Positions 27,214 through 36,323 of a stretch of 64,000 nucleotides of DNA are shown here, one piece after another. The stretch is from positions 1,984,001 through 2,048,000 of the forward strand of contig NZ_BBWW01000001.1 of assembly GCF_001485215.1 (NCBI RefSeq). The letters are read 5' to 3'. This DNA comes from Leptolyngbya sp. NIES-2104. GTDB taxonomy: Bacteria; Cyanobacteriota; Cyanobacteriia; Leptolyngbyales; Leptolyngbyaceae. Positions within the stretch are counted from its first letter, which is position 1. Every line of letters begins with the position of its first letter. Position numbers and translations under genes: made by a program. The notes beneath the pieces were generated by a model. It worked only from the letters and a program-made list of their open reading frames with translations, made no database searches and had not been told where the DNA came from.

Positions 27214-27547
27214 TATCACTCCTGGAAATTGTAGAAACGCAAAAATTGAATGATAGATACCAATGTAGGGATTGCTCATCAATTCTTGCAGCGTTGAGGC
27301 GATCGAGAAATGCTGCTGAACTGTTGTTGTGAGTTACGCCATGTTTTTAGGTAGTGTTACACCCTGCACTACTTCAGTTCTAAAAACATTGATGCGATCG
27401 CACTCACGAATCAATAAACAACGGCGGATGAAGACTTCTTAAAACCGCAGCGTTGTTGCTAATGAAGCTATTTGCGGTAGAGAGTTGAGTCTGGTTTTAT
27501 CCGTTGCTCTGGGTCTACTATAACAAACTTCGATCGAATGGCAACCC

Positions 27548-27582
27548 TTAATTGGAACTTTTTTAGAATTGGTTCTAATTGA
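27548..27582. promoter_or_regulatory. Inverted motif TTAATTGGAAC-13-GTTCTAATTGA
   Basis: 11-bp half sites at 27548-27558 and 27572-27582 in the 372-bp gap upstream of the CHRD/RTX gene. The same inverted motif occurs three more times in the window, near RTX and kinase promoters. Otherwise the gap 27214-27585 holds a weak stem (27417-27457) and no gene. Confidence 0.4.
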
Positions 27583-27585
27583 GTT

Positions 27586-29049
27586 CTAACGAACCGATTT
27601 CATTCCATCAAACGCCTTGGTAATCTCCTCGGTGACGTAGCTAATGGGTGCACGTTGTCGAACTTTCACCATTGCTGTAATCGTCATCCCAGGCTTGAGT
27701 GTAAAGCGCTCCGATCGACGTTCTAGAAATTGGCGATCGAGCCGGACTTCGATCGGAAATGCAGTCGATCGAGGCGTTTGCTGGCTCGTTGGAACTGCCT
27801 CGCTACCCACTTTAGAGACGACTCCTTTAATGGCTCCGAACTCTGTAAACGGATAAGCATCAATCCGAACATCTACCGGAAGCCCAACTTGAACATTGGC
27901 GATGTCGGCATTGGCAACCTGAACCCGCGCAATCAAAGCTTCATTCGGAACGACCTGTAATAGGGTTTGTCCGGGCTGTGTGACTGCGCCAGGAAGCTTT
28001 GTTGCAAGTTCAAAGATCACACCATCGGCAGGCGATCGCAGTCCTTGATTTTTCAAATCGAGTTGAACTTGATTAAGCTGTGAAATGACTTCTACTAACT
28101 GTCGCTGATTGTCTTTGATGATGCTATCGAACTTGGTATCTAGTTCAGCTAATTGTTTTTGTAAATCTTGCTGTGTTTCATTCAGTGATTTACCTGCTTC
28201 AACTTGACCTTGTACCTGACCAATTTCGACTTGTTGACGTTGGAGGGTACTTTGGACTAATTGTTTTTGCAAATCACCGATCGCGACTTCACGCTGTACC
28301 ATACTCACACGCGGAATTGCACCTTGCTCGACGAGGGGGCGTAGTCGGTCTAATAGTTCTTGTTCGCGTTGAAGCTGGAATTCGGTTTGACGAATTTGGG
28401 CATCCGCTTCAGCCATCTTTGATTGGAGGGTGGAAGCTTGTAAACTGGTTAAGGATTGTCGATCGCGTAATTGTTGTTGATATAAGTTGAATCGCTGCTG
28501 TTGTTCGGGTGCAAGGTTTCCTGCATCTCCCGACAGTTGCGCTATGAGTAACAATCGGGTTTGAACTTGGCTCATCAATTCCGGTGAAATCGTGGTCTGA
28601 CTATTGCTGACGGATGCGATCGATTTTCCTTGCTGAGCGAGTCTAAGAACAGCGGTTTCTTTAACTAATCGCTGTCGTTGAATTAACAATTCCTGCAATC
28701 GATTCAACAATGAAGTGCGATCGAATTGCATTAATAACTGTCCTTGTTTAACGGATTCCCCCTCACGCACTAAAACACCTGTGACAACTCCGCCAGACCT
28801 TGATTGTACGACCTGCGACTGTGATTGTGGCTCTAGTTTACCGCTGGCATTCACAACGACATCCACTCGTGCGAGGACTGACCAACCCGCTCCAGCCGCA
28901 ACACCTAGCAAAATAATCTGTGTGAGCCGCTTTGTCCAATTTGCAGGGGCGGGTAATCCAGTTGCTTTTGATTCCAGCGTATTTTCAAATTGATCTTGTA
29001 GAGTTTGATAGCGAGATTGGAGTGATGCAAAAAATCGAGGGTTCTTCAT
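27586..29049 (-). CDS. HlyD-family type I secretion adaptor
   Basis: A 487-residue periplasmic adaptor (membrane fusion protein). It has a single N-terminal TM (about 43-62), a biotinyl-lipoyl half (VVVNASGKLEPQSQSQVVQS, GGVVTGVLVREGESVKQGQLL), a long coiled-coil hairpin (about 115-320), the second lipoyl half (LRSPADGVIFELATKLPGAVTQPGQTL) and a beta-barrel domain ending LKPGMTITAMVKV. Its start overlaps the ABC gene stop by 4 bp (ATGA), so the two are translationally coupled. It would link the ABC exporter to an outer-membrane TolC-like channel, not encoded here. Confidence 0.95.
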   Translation of the reverse strand: MKNPRFFASLQSRYQTLQDQFENTLESKATGLPAPANWTKRLTQIILLGVAAGAGWSVLARVDVVVNASGKLEPQSQSQVVQSRSGGVVTGVLVREGESVKQGQLLMQFDRTSLLNRLQELLIQRQRLVKETAVLRLAQQGKSIASVSNSQTTISPELMSQVQTRLLLIAQLSGDAGNLAPEQQQRFNLYQQQLRDRQSLTSLQASTLQSKMAEADAQIRQTEFQLQREQELLDRLRPLVEQGAIPRVSMVQREVAIGDLQKQLVQSTLQRQQVEIGQVQGQVEAGKSLNETQQDLQKQLAELDTKFDSIIKDNQRQLVEVISQLNQVQLDLKNQGLRSPADGVIFELATKLPGAVTQPGQTLLQVVPNEALIARVQVANADIANVQVGLPVDVRIDAYPFTEFGAIKGVVSKVGSEAVPTSQQTPRSTAFPIEVRLDRQFLERRSERFTLKPGMTITAMVKVRQRAPISYVTEEITKAFDGMKSVR

Positions 29050-32033
29050 GAGTCTTCTCCTGGTTGTCGTGATTGTTGTGTATAAAGGCAGTAGTAAAGC
29101 TGTCGAAGTGCGATCAATTCTGAATGTGTTCCTTGTTCAGCGATGATGCCCGACTGCATAAACAAAATCCAATCTGCATGAGTGATTGTATTCAACCGAT
29201 GAGTGATAAAGAAACAAGTCCGACCTTGAAATCGCCGCATCAAATTTGTACACACACGACGTTCCGTTTCGTAATCTAAAGCACTAGTTGCCTCATCAAA
29301 GATCAACAATCGCGGATTCCGAATCACCACACGAGCGATCGCGATTCGCTGTCGTTGCCCACCAGAAAGTGATGATCCACGTTCACCGATTTGAGTTTGA
29401 TAGCCTTCCGGCAACTGCATAATAAAATCATGTGCTTCTGCAACTCTCGCGGCTTCGATCACGACTTCATCGGGCAAAGGTTCAAACAAAGTGATGTTAT
29501 CGCGAATGGTTCCTTGAAACAGAACCGCATCTTGAGAAACGACACCAATTTGCGATCGTAAAGCGTGCAAGTCTACTTTGCACACGTCATAGTTATCGAT
29601 CGTGATTGTGCCGCTGTCGGGTAGATACAATCGCGGCAGTAGCTTCATCAATGTGCTTTTTCCAGAACCGCTCTGCCCGACAATTCCCACAAAAGTACCG
29701 GGTTTAATGTCGAGAGAAATATCAGAGAGTTGTCGCTGTCCCGGTTTGAAGCCGAAACAAACATCTTGATACTGCACTCGTCCGACGATCGCTGGAATTT
29801 GAAACGGTTGAGCTTGCGCTAGTTCTTCCTCGATCGGTGCATCCGCAATATCCGCGAGGAGTTCCATCGAAAGTGAGGTTTCTTGAAATCGATGCCAAAG
29901 TCTCGCTAATCGAAGTAAAGGTCCGGTCACATAGCCCGTCAAAATCCGGAATGCAATCATTCCACCGAGCGTTAATTCTCCTTGTAAAACGAGTTCAGCT
30001 CCGACCCAGAGCACCAGTAAGCTACTAATCGTGTTGAGAAAGTTGCTGTATGAATAAAAGATGGTGTTAATGTTTGAAGTCGTGAATCCGCTAGACAGAT
30101 ATTGCACATAGCGATCGCGCCAAGTGGCTTCGACTAATGATTCCATGTGCTGAGATTTTACCGAGGTAATGCCGCTCAACACTTCCACAATGTAAGACTG
30201 CACTTTTGCACCTTGATCCGCTTTGAGCCGAATCAATTTTTGCTGAATTTTAGACATCAGCAAAGTTGAAACAATTACGATCGGAACTGTGACCAGCACA
30301 CAGAAGGTTAACCGGGCACTGTAGAGAAACATCACAAGAATGTAGAACACCGAAAATACAACATCCATCACGGTTGTAATGGCGGTTTCGGTCATGAATT
30401 GGCGAATGTTCTCAAGCTCGATTAGTCGAGAAGATAGCTCACCGACCGATCGCTGTTCAAAAAATTTCAGTGGCAGGTGTAACAAATGCCGAACAATCTC
30501 AACACCCAAATGCAAATCTAAGCGATTTGTCGTACTCACTAACATTTGGGTGCGTAAGATCGTTAGAACACCTTCTAAAAGCGCAAATCCGATCATCAAT
30601 GCTCCAAAGGTTGGCATTGCTCCAGCATTTGCACTGATAATCACGTTATCAATCACCTGCTGTACTAAGAGCGGATTTCCCAAGCTCAAAAGCTGAATGA
30701 CAACAGAGGCAAGTAATACCTGAACCAACACCGCCCGCTGCTTGATCACCATCGGTAAAAATCGATGAAAGCCAAATCGCTTCGTCGATGTGGTCGCTAA
30801 TCGATCGAGCACGATCGCCTGACAAATCACGGTTTCTCGTTTTGAAGTCGGCTCGATCGTTAATCGCGCTGCTAAGCGATCGGGAGCTAGTTTGAGCAGT
30901 CCCGTTCGCGGAGAAGCTAATACAGCGGTGTTCTGAGTGACCGTGTATAACACTGCAAAAATATCTCCGAATTGAATCAGAGCAGGCGTTGTTAGTCGAT
31001 TGAGTCCGCCTCCGGTCGGTGTGAATCGAACAATTTGAGCATTTAGCCCGATCGCTTGAGCAATTTTGATATACAAATCCATCGGCTCAAATCGATCGAG
31101 ATTTTGCTGCTTTAACCAACGGCGCAAAGAATCCGGACGATAGGGAACTTTGAGAACCTCACAAACCATACCAAAACTAGCGACAATATCTTCGATCAAC
31201 TCTGGCGATCGCGATTTCCACACCGGATAGTTCGTATCTGCTACAGTTGGAGCTTCGTGAGTGGTAGCATTTGGAATTTCTGCCGTCAGTGACGCAGAAG
31301 CGGCGGGTTGAATTGTCGAAGTTAAGCATTCTCGATCGATACCCAACAATCGAATTGGAAATCGTGAAGGATGCGACTGTCGTAATTCTCGAACATTTGT
31401 AATGCGCGTCCCAATTGGAACATTGAGAAATTCACCACCGCTCACAAGCCAGATGCGATCGTTGGGTAACTGCTCCGACGTTTCCATTGTGTAGTGTTGT
31501 GCGATCGCGAATTGCTCTTGCTCGATGTATCGAACAATTTCCGGCAAATCTGACACGGGAGCCGATCGCTGAGAAAGGGACTGATGAAGTGTGTCAAATA
31601 GCTCTAGAACGCTAACCTGCTGAGTTAACTGTGGCATCAAATACTTCAACGCAAGCACTTCAAACGCATCGGCAGGAAGCGCTAATGTAATGACGGATTT
31701 GTCGATCGCTTGAGCATCCATCGCAGCGCGAACTTCTCCCGAACTCACTCGACGCAGCAAACTATCCCAACCCACGATCGAGCCTCTACGAACAACGGCT
31801 AAAGTTGGAGAATGATTCGCCGCTGTCCCTAAAATCCTGACGGTTCCTTGAACAATGAAATGCACCGCAGACGGGAGTTCCAGTGCAGAATAAATAATTT
31901 CTCCAGGCTGAAAAGAACAAATTTGTAGTTTAGCTGCGATCGCAGATTGTACCTTCGGCGGCAAATCCTGAAATAGCCATGTCTTAAAAAATTCTTTGAA
32001 GTAGAGTTGCAGCCGTTCATTGCTTTGAGTCAT
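29046..32033 (-). CDS. Type I secretion ABC exporter with N-terminal cNMP-binding and inactive C39 domains
   Basis: 995 residues. Domains: cyclic-nucleotide-binding-like (about 20-150, FQPGEIIYSALELPSAVHFIVQGTVRIL); linker; C39 peptidase-like domain (about 275-395) in which the catalytic Cys and His motifs are not present (ASFGMVCEVL, GDIFAVLY), as in HlyB-type non-cleaving exporters; six-helix membrane domain (about 435-710); ATPase with Walker A GQSGSGKST, signature LSGGQRQRIAIA and Walker B LLIFDEATSALD, H-loop THRL. It should export unprocessed RTX proteins. The gene lies 33 bp after the PpiC-like gene and overlaps hlyD. The regulatory-type N-terminal domain resembles HetC-like cyanobacterial exporters. 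Confidence 0.94.
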   Translation of the reverse strand: MTQSNERLQLYFKEFFKTWLFQDLPPKVQSAIAAKLQICSFQPGEIIYSALELPSAVHFIVQGTVRILGTAANHSPTLAVVRRGSIVGWDSLLRRVSSGEVRAAMDAQAIDKSVITLALPADAFEVLALKYLMPQLTQQVSVLELFDTLHQSLSQRSAPVSDLPEIVRYIEQEQFAIAQHYTMETSEQLPNDRIWLVSGGEFLNVPIGTRITNVRELRQSHPSRFPIRLLGIDRECLTSTIQPAASASLTAEIPNATTHEAPTVADTNYPVWKSRSPELIEDIVASFGMVCEVLKVPYRPDSLRRWLKQQNLDRFEPMDLYIKIAQAIGLNAQIVRFTPTGGGLNRLTTPALIQFGDIFAVLYTVTQNTAVLASPRTGLLKLAPDRLAARLTIEPTSKRETVICQAIVLDRLATTSTKRFGFHRFLPMVIKQRAVLVQVLLASVVIQLLSLGNPLLVQQVIDNVIISANAGAMPTFGALMIGFALLEGVLTILRTQMLVSTTNRLDLHLGVEIVRHLLHLPLKFFEQRSVGELSSRLIELENIRQFMTETAITTVMDVVFSVFYILVMFLYSARLTFCVLVTVPIVIVSTLLMSKIQQKLIRLKADQGAKVQSYIVEVLSGITSVKSQHMESLVEATWRDRYVQYLSSGFTTSNINTIFYSYSNFLNTISSLLVLWVGAELVLQGELTLGGMIAFRILTGYVTGPLLRLARLWHRFQETSLSMELLADIADAPIEEELAQAQPFQIPAIVGRVQYQDVCFGFKPGQRQLSDISLDIKPGTFVGIVGQSGSGKSTLMKLLPRLYLPDSGTITIDNYDVCKVDLHALRSQIGVVSQDAVLFQGTIRDNITLFEPLPDEVVIEAARVAEAHDFIMQLPEGYQTQIGERGSSLSGGQRQRIAIARVVIRNPRLLIFDEATSALDYETERRVCTNLMRRFQGRTCFFITHRLNTITHADWILFMQSGIIAEQGTHSELIALRQLYYCLYTQQSRQPGEDS

Positions 32034-32066
32034 TCATAAGCCTCCTGAACTTCAATGATTTAAAAT

Positions 32067-32837
32067 CTATGCCACTGCTAAAACTGGTGAAGCTGAATCA
32101 GAATGAACCGCGATAGCGCCCGGTGTATTCATGACTTTCTGAATCTGAGTTTGCAGCCACTGATTGTAAAGTCGATCGATGACTTGAGCACGAGTTGCAT
32201 CAGTTAATCGTGCAGCGATCAATCGCTCTAGTCGAACAATCCAAAATCGCTGATTGATTGCAATTGGAGGATAAACAATTCCAGATTTTTGATGGCGAAA
32301 CTGATTGAAAACGTCGATCGGTAAACTAGACAATGCAACCGGACCAACCCAACCGTCTGATTGCTTTTCGCTTCCTAATGAATGTTCTCGTGCCAGTTGT
32401 GCAATCTCAACTCCATCATCACGAATCTGAAAATATAGTTCTTGCGCGAATGATTGATCCTCAACTTGAATCAACGAATATTCCACTTGATCCAAATCTG
32501 GCTTCATCCGAAGAAACTCAGATTCCACCTGAGACGCAAACTGGATCTGCTTAAATTTTTGCAGTTGCCAGTCTCGCACAATCACAGATTGAAAATACTC
32601 TAATGTAATGTTTTTCTGTTCACACCACTGCACGATAAAATGCTCGAAATTCTCTGGAATCTCAGACTTCCCCGTCATTGCTTGACAGACTTCTTGTTTT
32701 AGCAAAGGAACTTCTTTGAACACTTCATCTAATAATAAATGTCCAACTAAAGGTTCGAGAAGCTTGTACTGCACCAAGGCAGAAATCATTTGATCACTAT
32801 CGAGTAAGCGACTTCCAATCTTTAAATGGCTACTCAT
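32067..32837 (-). CDS. PpiC/parvulin-like protein of the secretion operon
   Basis: 256 residues: a helical N-terminal SurA-like chaperone region (about 1-125) and a parvulin-type domain (about 135-230) with REHSLGSEKQSDGWVGPVALSSLP and PIAINQRFWIVRLERL. No signal peptide, so it is probably cytoplasmic. Cyanobacterial type I secretion operons often begin with such a gene, where it may hold or fold the substrate. I chose the second ATG (MSSHLKIG, 32837). The TM-free, short form and its operon position argue for a substrate chaperone rather than a periplasmic isomerase. Confidence 0.8.
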   Translation of the reverse strand: MSSHLKIGSRLLDSDQMISALVQYKLLEPLVGHLLLDEVFKEVPLLKQEVCQAMTGKSEIPENFEHFIVQWCEQKNITLEYFQSVIVRDWQLQKFKQIQFASQVESEFLRMKPDLDQVEYSLIQVEDQSFAQELYFQIRDDGVEIAQLAREHSLGSEKQSDGWVGPVALSSLPIDVFNQFRHQKSGIVYPPIAINQRFWIVRLERLIAARLTDATRAQVIDRLYNQWLQTQIQKVMNTPGAIAVHSDSASPVLAVA

Positions 32838-33075
32838 AGGAGCGCTCCAGACTTGCAATTAAACAGCGTTTCCGCGATCGAGCGATGATTGCTCAGCAAA
32901 CTTAGCCAATACAAAATTTGATGTAGCAGAGACAGTCATTTTTCTCTCTACATTGCACAGTAACTTCTTTACTACAGAATAATCAAACCCTGATTGATTG
33001 AAAAAACTCTACATCTAACCCAGTGCAGAATTAATACAGGAATAGGCTACACCACAAGTGATCAAGTGTCTAGAA

Positions 33076-33110
33076 ATAATTGGAACTATTTTCAAGCAAG
33101 TTCTAGTTAA
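33076..33110. promoter_or_regulatory. Inverted motif ATAATTGGAAC-13-GTTCTAGTTAA
   Basis: Half sites at 33076-33086 and 33100-33110, same spacing as the copy at 27548-27582. It lies about 240 bp upstream of the PpiC-like gene. Putative operator; the regulator is unknown. Confidence 0.4.
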
Positions 33111-33200
33111 AATCGGTTGCTGTAACTTTAATCACACCCTAACTACTATTTATACAGTGTTCAGCAAGTCCATCCGGAGATTAAACAATGTCTTAATAAG

Positions 33201-33240
33201 TTAATTAGAACAGCTTCCGAAATTGATGTGTTCCAATTAA
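33201..33240. promoter_or_regulatory. Inverted motif TTAATTAGAAC-18-GTTCCAATTAA
   Basis: Half sites at 33201-33211 and 33230-33240; 10 of 11 positions are complementary. It lies in the middle of the divergent region between the secretion operon and the RTX gene. Confidence 0.45.
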
Positions 33241-33645
33241 TCAAAATACGGCTCAAATTGTATAAATAAATATCAGTATCTTCAAAATACAAGCCCAAAT
33301 TCCTGTTACATATTCAAGTTTTATGTATAAACTAGTACAAACTATTAACGAAAGTTCTGAGAATATCAGGTTGGCTAAATTCCGAACAGTCTTTACTCTA
33401 AGTACAAAGTGAAGGTTGTTTTCACAGCTAGGTTGCAAATCTCTCATAAAAGTTTAGTTGCATCAACCCCTACAGAAAACCTACAGAGCATTGAAAAATT
33501 AGCTCCAGAATCCTTATTCTTCTGCTGATTGCCAGACCACGATCGAGATTTTGCATCTTCACGCATCTATCCCCGCTGGAATTTCTATCACCTGCGCTCC
33601 ACTGAGCTTTTCCAGCCCTGTTCACTCACACAAGGAAATTTCATC

Positions 33646-34551
33646 ATGAATAATGTTCAGACTGGCTTGCAGACCGTTCTTGCCAACTTAAACAGCACTC
33701 CACTGCACAGTCGTGGATTGAATACACTCACCCCGCCCACGGTCGCACTTGAAGCCGCTCCACCCGCTCCGATTCCTGTCTCTCCTCCACCCGCTCCCAC
33801 TCCAGTCCAGCCTGCTCCCGTCGCTGTCCAACCTGCTCCCGTGTTTACGCCGTTTGGCGGAGGTTCATTCGACGATCGACTTAGAGGAACCGAAGGCAAC
33901 GATGCTATCTTTGGAGGCGACGGCAACGATCGTATTTTTGCTAGTGCAGCCGATGATCAATTGTTCGGAGGCAATAATAATGATGCGCTGAGTGGTGGCA
34001 CTGGAAACGATGCGGTCTTAGGTGAACTCGGTGATGATGTATTGATCGGAGACGACGGCACAGATACGCTCACAGGCGGTGCAGGGCGCGATCAGTTTGC
34101 TTATGTTGGGGATGTATTTGCCAATGGAACGCCCGCACTGGCTGGACAGACGGGAATTAAAGTTCTCAACAGACCCGATGTGATCACTGATTTTACGATC
34201 GGAGAAGATCAGTTCGCGCTCGGCAAGTTCGATCTGAATCTTGATGACTTGAAGTTTCAGAAAGGTAAAGTTGCTGAACTTTCGGGTGATAGCAACGTGA
34301 TTGTTTTAACTGATCCATTTCCGGCAGCAGGCGCAGCAGCGCGTGCGATCGCCAACAATGACAAGATCACCGCTGATGAAGGTGTGTTTGTCTATTTCAA
34401 TTCCACGCTTGGTTTAACTCGGTTAGCGTACTCCCAAGATCTCAGTGACGGCGGCGACCTCAGTGTTTTGGCAAACCTCACCAATCAGCGAGGCGATGCT
34501 GGACTTGCAAACTTAGGACAATTCTCAGCCGCAGATTTCAAACTTGTCTAG
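33646..34551 (+). CDS. RTX calcium-binding protein, candidate type I secretion substrate
   Basis: A 301-residue acidic protein without a signal peptide. A proline-rich stretch (about 32-65, repeated PAPVQPAPV) is followed by hemolysin-type calcium-binding nonapeptides (about 75-145: GTEGNDAIFGGDGNDRIF, GGTGNDAVLGELGDDVLIG, GGAGRDQF) and a C-terminal region that could hold the export signal. Start ATG 33646 has AAGGAAAT ten bases upstream. It is divergent from the secretion operon. The stop TAG is part of a CTAG directly abutting a MITE. Confidence 0.9.
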   Translation: MNNVQTGLQTVLANLNSTPLHSRGLNTLTPPTVALEAAPPAPIPVSPPPAPTPVQPAPVAVQPAPVFTPFGGGSFDDRLRGTEGNDAIFGGDGNDRIFASAADDQLFGGNNNDALSGGTGNDAVLGELGDDVLIGDDGTDTLTGGAGRDQFAYVGDVFANGTPALAGQTGIKVLNRPDVITDFTIGEDQFALGKFDLNLDDLKFQKGKVAELSGDSNVIVLTDPFPAAGAAARAIANNDKITADEGVFVYFNSTLGLTRLAYSQDLSDGGDLSVLANLTNQRGDAGLANLGQFSAADFKLV

Positions 34552-34750
34552 GAGGATATTTGAGCAGTCTTCGTTCATTGCAACAGCCCGCCCTGAAATA
34601 GAATTTCGGGCTAATCGACGCAAGTTCATTGAAATGGACTAAGAGTGTTGCAAATGGTTTCGGAGTCTACTTCAGTAGACTTTCGTCGGTTAGCCCGAAA
34701 TTCATTTCAGGGCGAGGCAGAATCGGAGCGAAGAAGCTTTAAAGCTCGCC
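34552..34750. repeat. Palindromic MITE at the RTX stop codon, flanked by CTAG
   Basis: 199 bp from GAGGATATTTGAGCAG to GGCGAGCTTTAAAGC (reverse complement), with CTAG at 34548-34551 and 34751-34754. Hairpins: CCCTGAAAT/ATTTCGGG, AGTTCATT/AATGGACT, AGTCTACT/AGTAGACT and the mirror of the first. The left CTAG contains the TAG stop of the RTX gene. Confidence 0.8.
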
Positions 34751-34801
34751 CTAGTTCGATTCACAGTGATGCGTGTTGTTCCTTTAAGGAGATATTGAGC
34801 C

Positions 34802-35662
34802 TTGACACTTTCAACTAATAACCCGGTTTATTCCACCAGAACCATTCGGTCTAAACATCGTCGATCGCGGTTCAATCTACGATCGACGAATGTGAGAATC
34901 CTCGCCAGCAGCAGTATGGTTCTTTGTTCTACACTGTTGATCAACACTGCTCTAGAAGCCACAGGATCAGAAACCCCGGCTCCGTCCTGTGACAAAGGTT
35001 CTGATGCAAAGAACAATTGTCGATCGACCGAAGTTCAACCGATTAATCTCGCTCCAGAAGCCAATTCCAAACCGCAATGGAGCGAACTGGAAAAACTCCA
35101 AGTCAACAAACAGCCGACCGAGTTACCGAAAGAAGTTGAAACCACTTACTCTCAGTTACTCAATCGTGCTCAATCTGCTGCGAGTCGCGATCAATTAACG
35201 GCGGCAGTTGAGACAGTCGCGAGCATTCCCAAGAACAGTCAGCACTATGAAGTGGCTCAACAGCTTGAGGAAGATTGGTCAAAAGAACTGGTTCGACAAG
35301 CGACGAATCATTTCCAGCAAGCCGAAGTCACAACCTCGATCGCGCTAATCGACAAGATTCCCGAATCGAGTCAATGGCACGATCGCGGCGTGGAACTCAA
35401 ACAGCAATGGAAAAAACAAGCTCAATTGTTGAATCAAGCGAAGTCCGCGAAATCTGCTGAAGATTGGCAAGGCACGATCAATGCAATCAAAGCTTTAGAG
35501 GGAACACCGCTTTATCACAGTTTGCCTGTGCAGGAATTGTTACAGCAAGCCATGGTCAATCGGTATGAACCTGATCCAGCTTTGCTAAAAATTGCGATCG
35601 AAGATGCTCCAATGCTGCCTCAATCCGAACCAGTCAAAACCATTGCGACTCGTGCCCCATAA
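34802..35662 (+). CDS. Unrecognised exported helical protein
   Basis: 286 residues with no family I recognise. A basic N-terminus (SKHRRSRFNLRS) precedes a hydrophobic segment (about 32-52, SSSMVLCSTLLINTALEA) that could be a signal peptide or anchor. The rest is a helical, Q/E/K-rich region with loosely repeated units (ASIPKNSQHYEVAQQLEEDW; DKIPESSQWHDRGVELKQQW; KALEGTPLYHSLPVQELLQQ) of about 45-50 residues, TPR-like in character. The TTG start at 34802 is supported by AAGGAG ten bases upstream; no ATG gives a signal. The next gene starts 10 bp after the stop. Confidence 0.65.
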   Translation: MTLSTNNPVYSTRTIRSKHRRSRFNLRSTNVRILASSSMVLCSTLLINTALEATGSETPAPSCDKGSDAKNNCRSTEVQPINLAPEANSKPQWSELEKLQVNKQPTELPKEVETTYSQLLNRAQSAASRDQLTAAVETVASIPKNSQHYEVAQQLEEDWSKELVRQATNHFQQAEVTTSIALIDKIPESSQWHDRGVELKQQWKKQAQLLNQAKSAKSAEDWQGTINAIKALEGTPLYHSLPVQELLQQAMVNRYEPDPALLKIAIEDAPMLPQSEPVKTIATRAP

Positions 35663-35672
35663 GGAAAGTGTC

Positions 35673-36116
35673 ATGAATAAAATCCTGCCCATTCTCGGCT
35701 TAACAGTCGGTGGAATCGCGATCGCATCGATCGCGGTTCCGAATTCAAGTGCTCATCAGAAACTGATCAGCAATAACAATGTTGCGGTCATGGTTCATTT
35801 TGATCCGAATGATCTTCCTTACGCAAACAAGCCATCGGAAACTTGGTTTATGTTGATGCGGAATGGTGGAGAAATGATTTCCCCAGCGAATTGTGATTGT
35901 CAGGTTGCAGTGTATGATTCGCAAAATCGAGCGATCGCGAAACAGTTACCGCTTTCGACAAAGCCGATCGAGGGTCACCAAAAAGGTCATGAAGCGATTC
36001 GCACTGCAATCACATTTCCGATGGCAGGGGCTTATACCGTGATTCTAACAGGGCAAGCCAAGGATCAAAGCTTCGCGCCTTTTGAACTCAAAGTTTCTGT
36101 AACGGTTCGACCTTAA
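35673..36116 (+). CDS. Small periplasmic protein of unknown function
   Basis: 147 residues. A signal peptide (ILPILGLTVGGIAIASIAVP) leads into a single beta-sandwich-like domain (NVAVMVHFDPNDLPYANKPSETWF ... GAYTVILTGQAKDQSFAPFELKVSVTV) with a CDC motif (NCDCQVAVYD). The arrangement recalls YtkA/FixH-like envelope domains, but this is only resemblance. ATG 35673 has AAGGAAAG upstream. It appears co-transcribed with the TPR-like gene before it. Confidence 0.72.
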   Translation: MNKILPILGLTVGGIAIASIAVPNSSAHQKLISNNNVAVMVHFDPNDLPYANKPSETWFMLMRNGGEMISPANCDCQVAVYDSQNRAIAKQLPLSTKPIEGHQKGHEAIRTAITFPMAGAYTVILTGQAKDQSFAPFELKVSVTVRP

Positions 36117-36145
36117 TATTGTTCACTTCTCCCAAGGAAAGAGAA

Positions 36146-36250
36146 ATGGCTAGACTTCGATATCGCTCTCTACAATCTCTAATTTTCGTTCCAGTTTTCG
36201 CGGCTGCAATGTACCTGATCTGCACTGTGCATTGTGCGATCGGGCATTAA
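36146..36250 (+). CDS. 34-residue predicted small membrane protein
   Basis: The reading frame encodes a basic N-terminus (MARLRYRSLQ) and one hydrophobic helix (SLIFVPVFAAAMYLICTV) ending CAIGH. It has a good Shine-Dalgarno sequence (CAAGGAAAG) five bases before the ATG and follows the preceding gene by 29 bp on the same strand. That is the only support; no homologue is known to me. Confidence 0.4.
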   Translation: MARLRYRSLQSLIFVPVFAAAMYLICTVHCAIGH

Positions 36251-36323
36251 TGTGCCGATCCAGTTGACGGAGAGGATCAGGGTGCTCACCATTTCTTCAA
36301 ACTGTCAAACGAACGGAGCAACA

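Larger units (their letters stand above)
32838..33645. other. 808-bp AT-rich divergent regulatory region
   Basis: No convincing gene. It separates the divergent secretion operon and RTX gene and contains two copies of an inverted motif: ATAATTGGAAC (33076) / GTTCTAGTTAA (33100) with 13-bp spacing, and TTAATTAGAAC (33201) / GTTCCAATTAA (33230) with 18-bp spacing. A 64-codon minus-strand ORF near 33253-33447 looks like chance. Confidence 0.6.

Noticed and set aside
27417-27457. Terminator of the hlyD operon
   Set aside because: The AACAACG/CGTTGTT stem has a bulge and no T run; only a weak structure.
33253-33447. 64-codon minus-strand ORF in the RTX divergent region
   Set aside because: AT-rich chance frame without a ribosome-binding site; overlaps a likely regulatory region.
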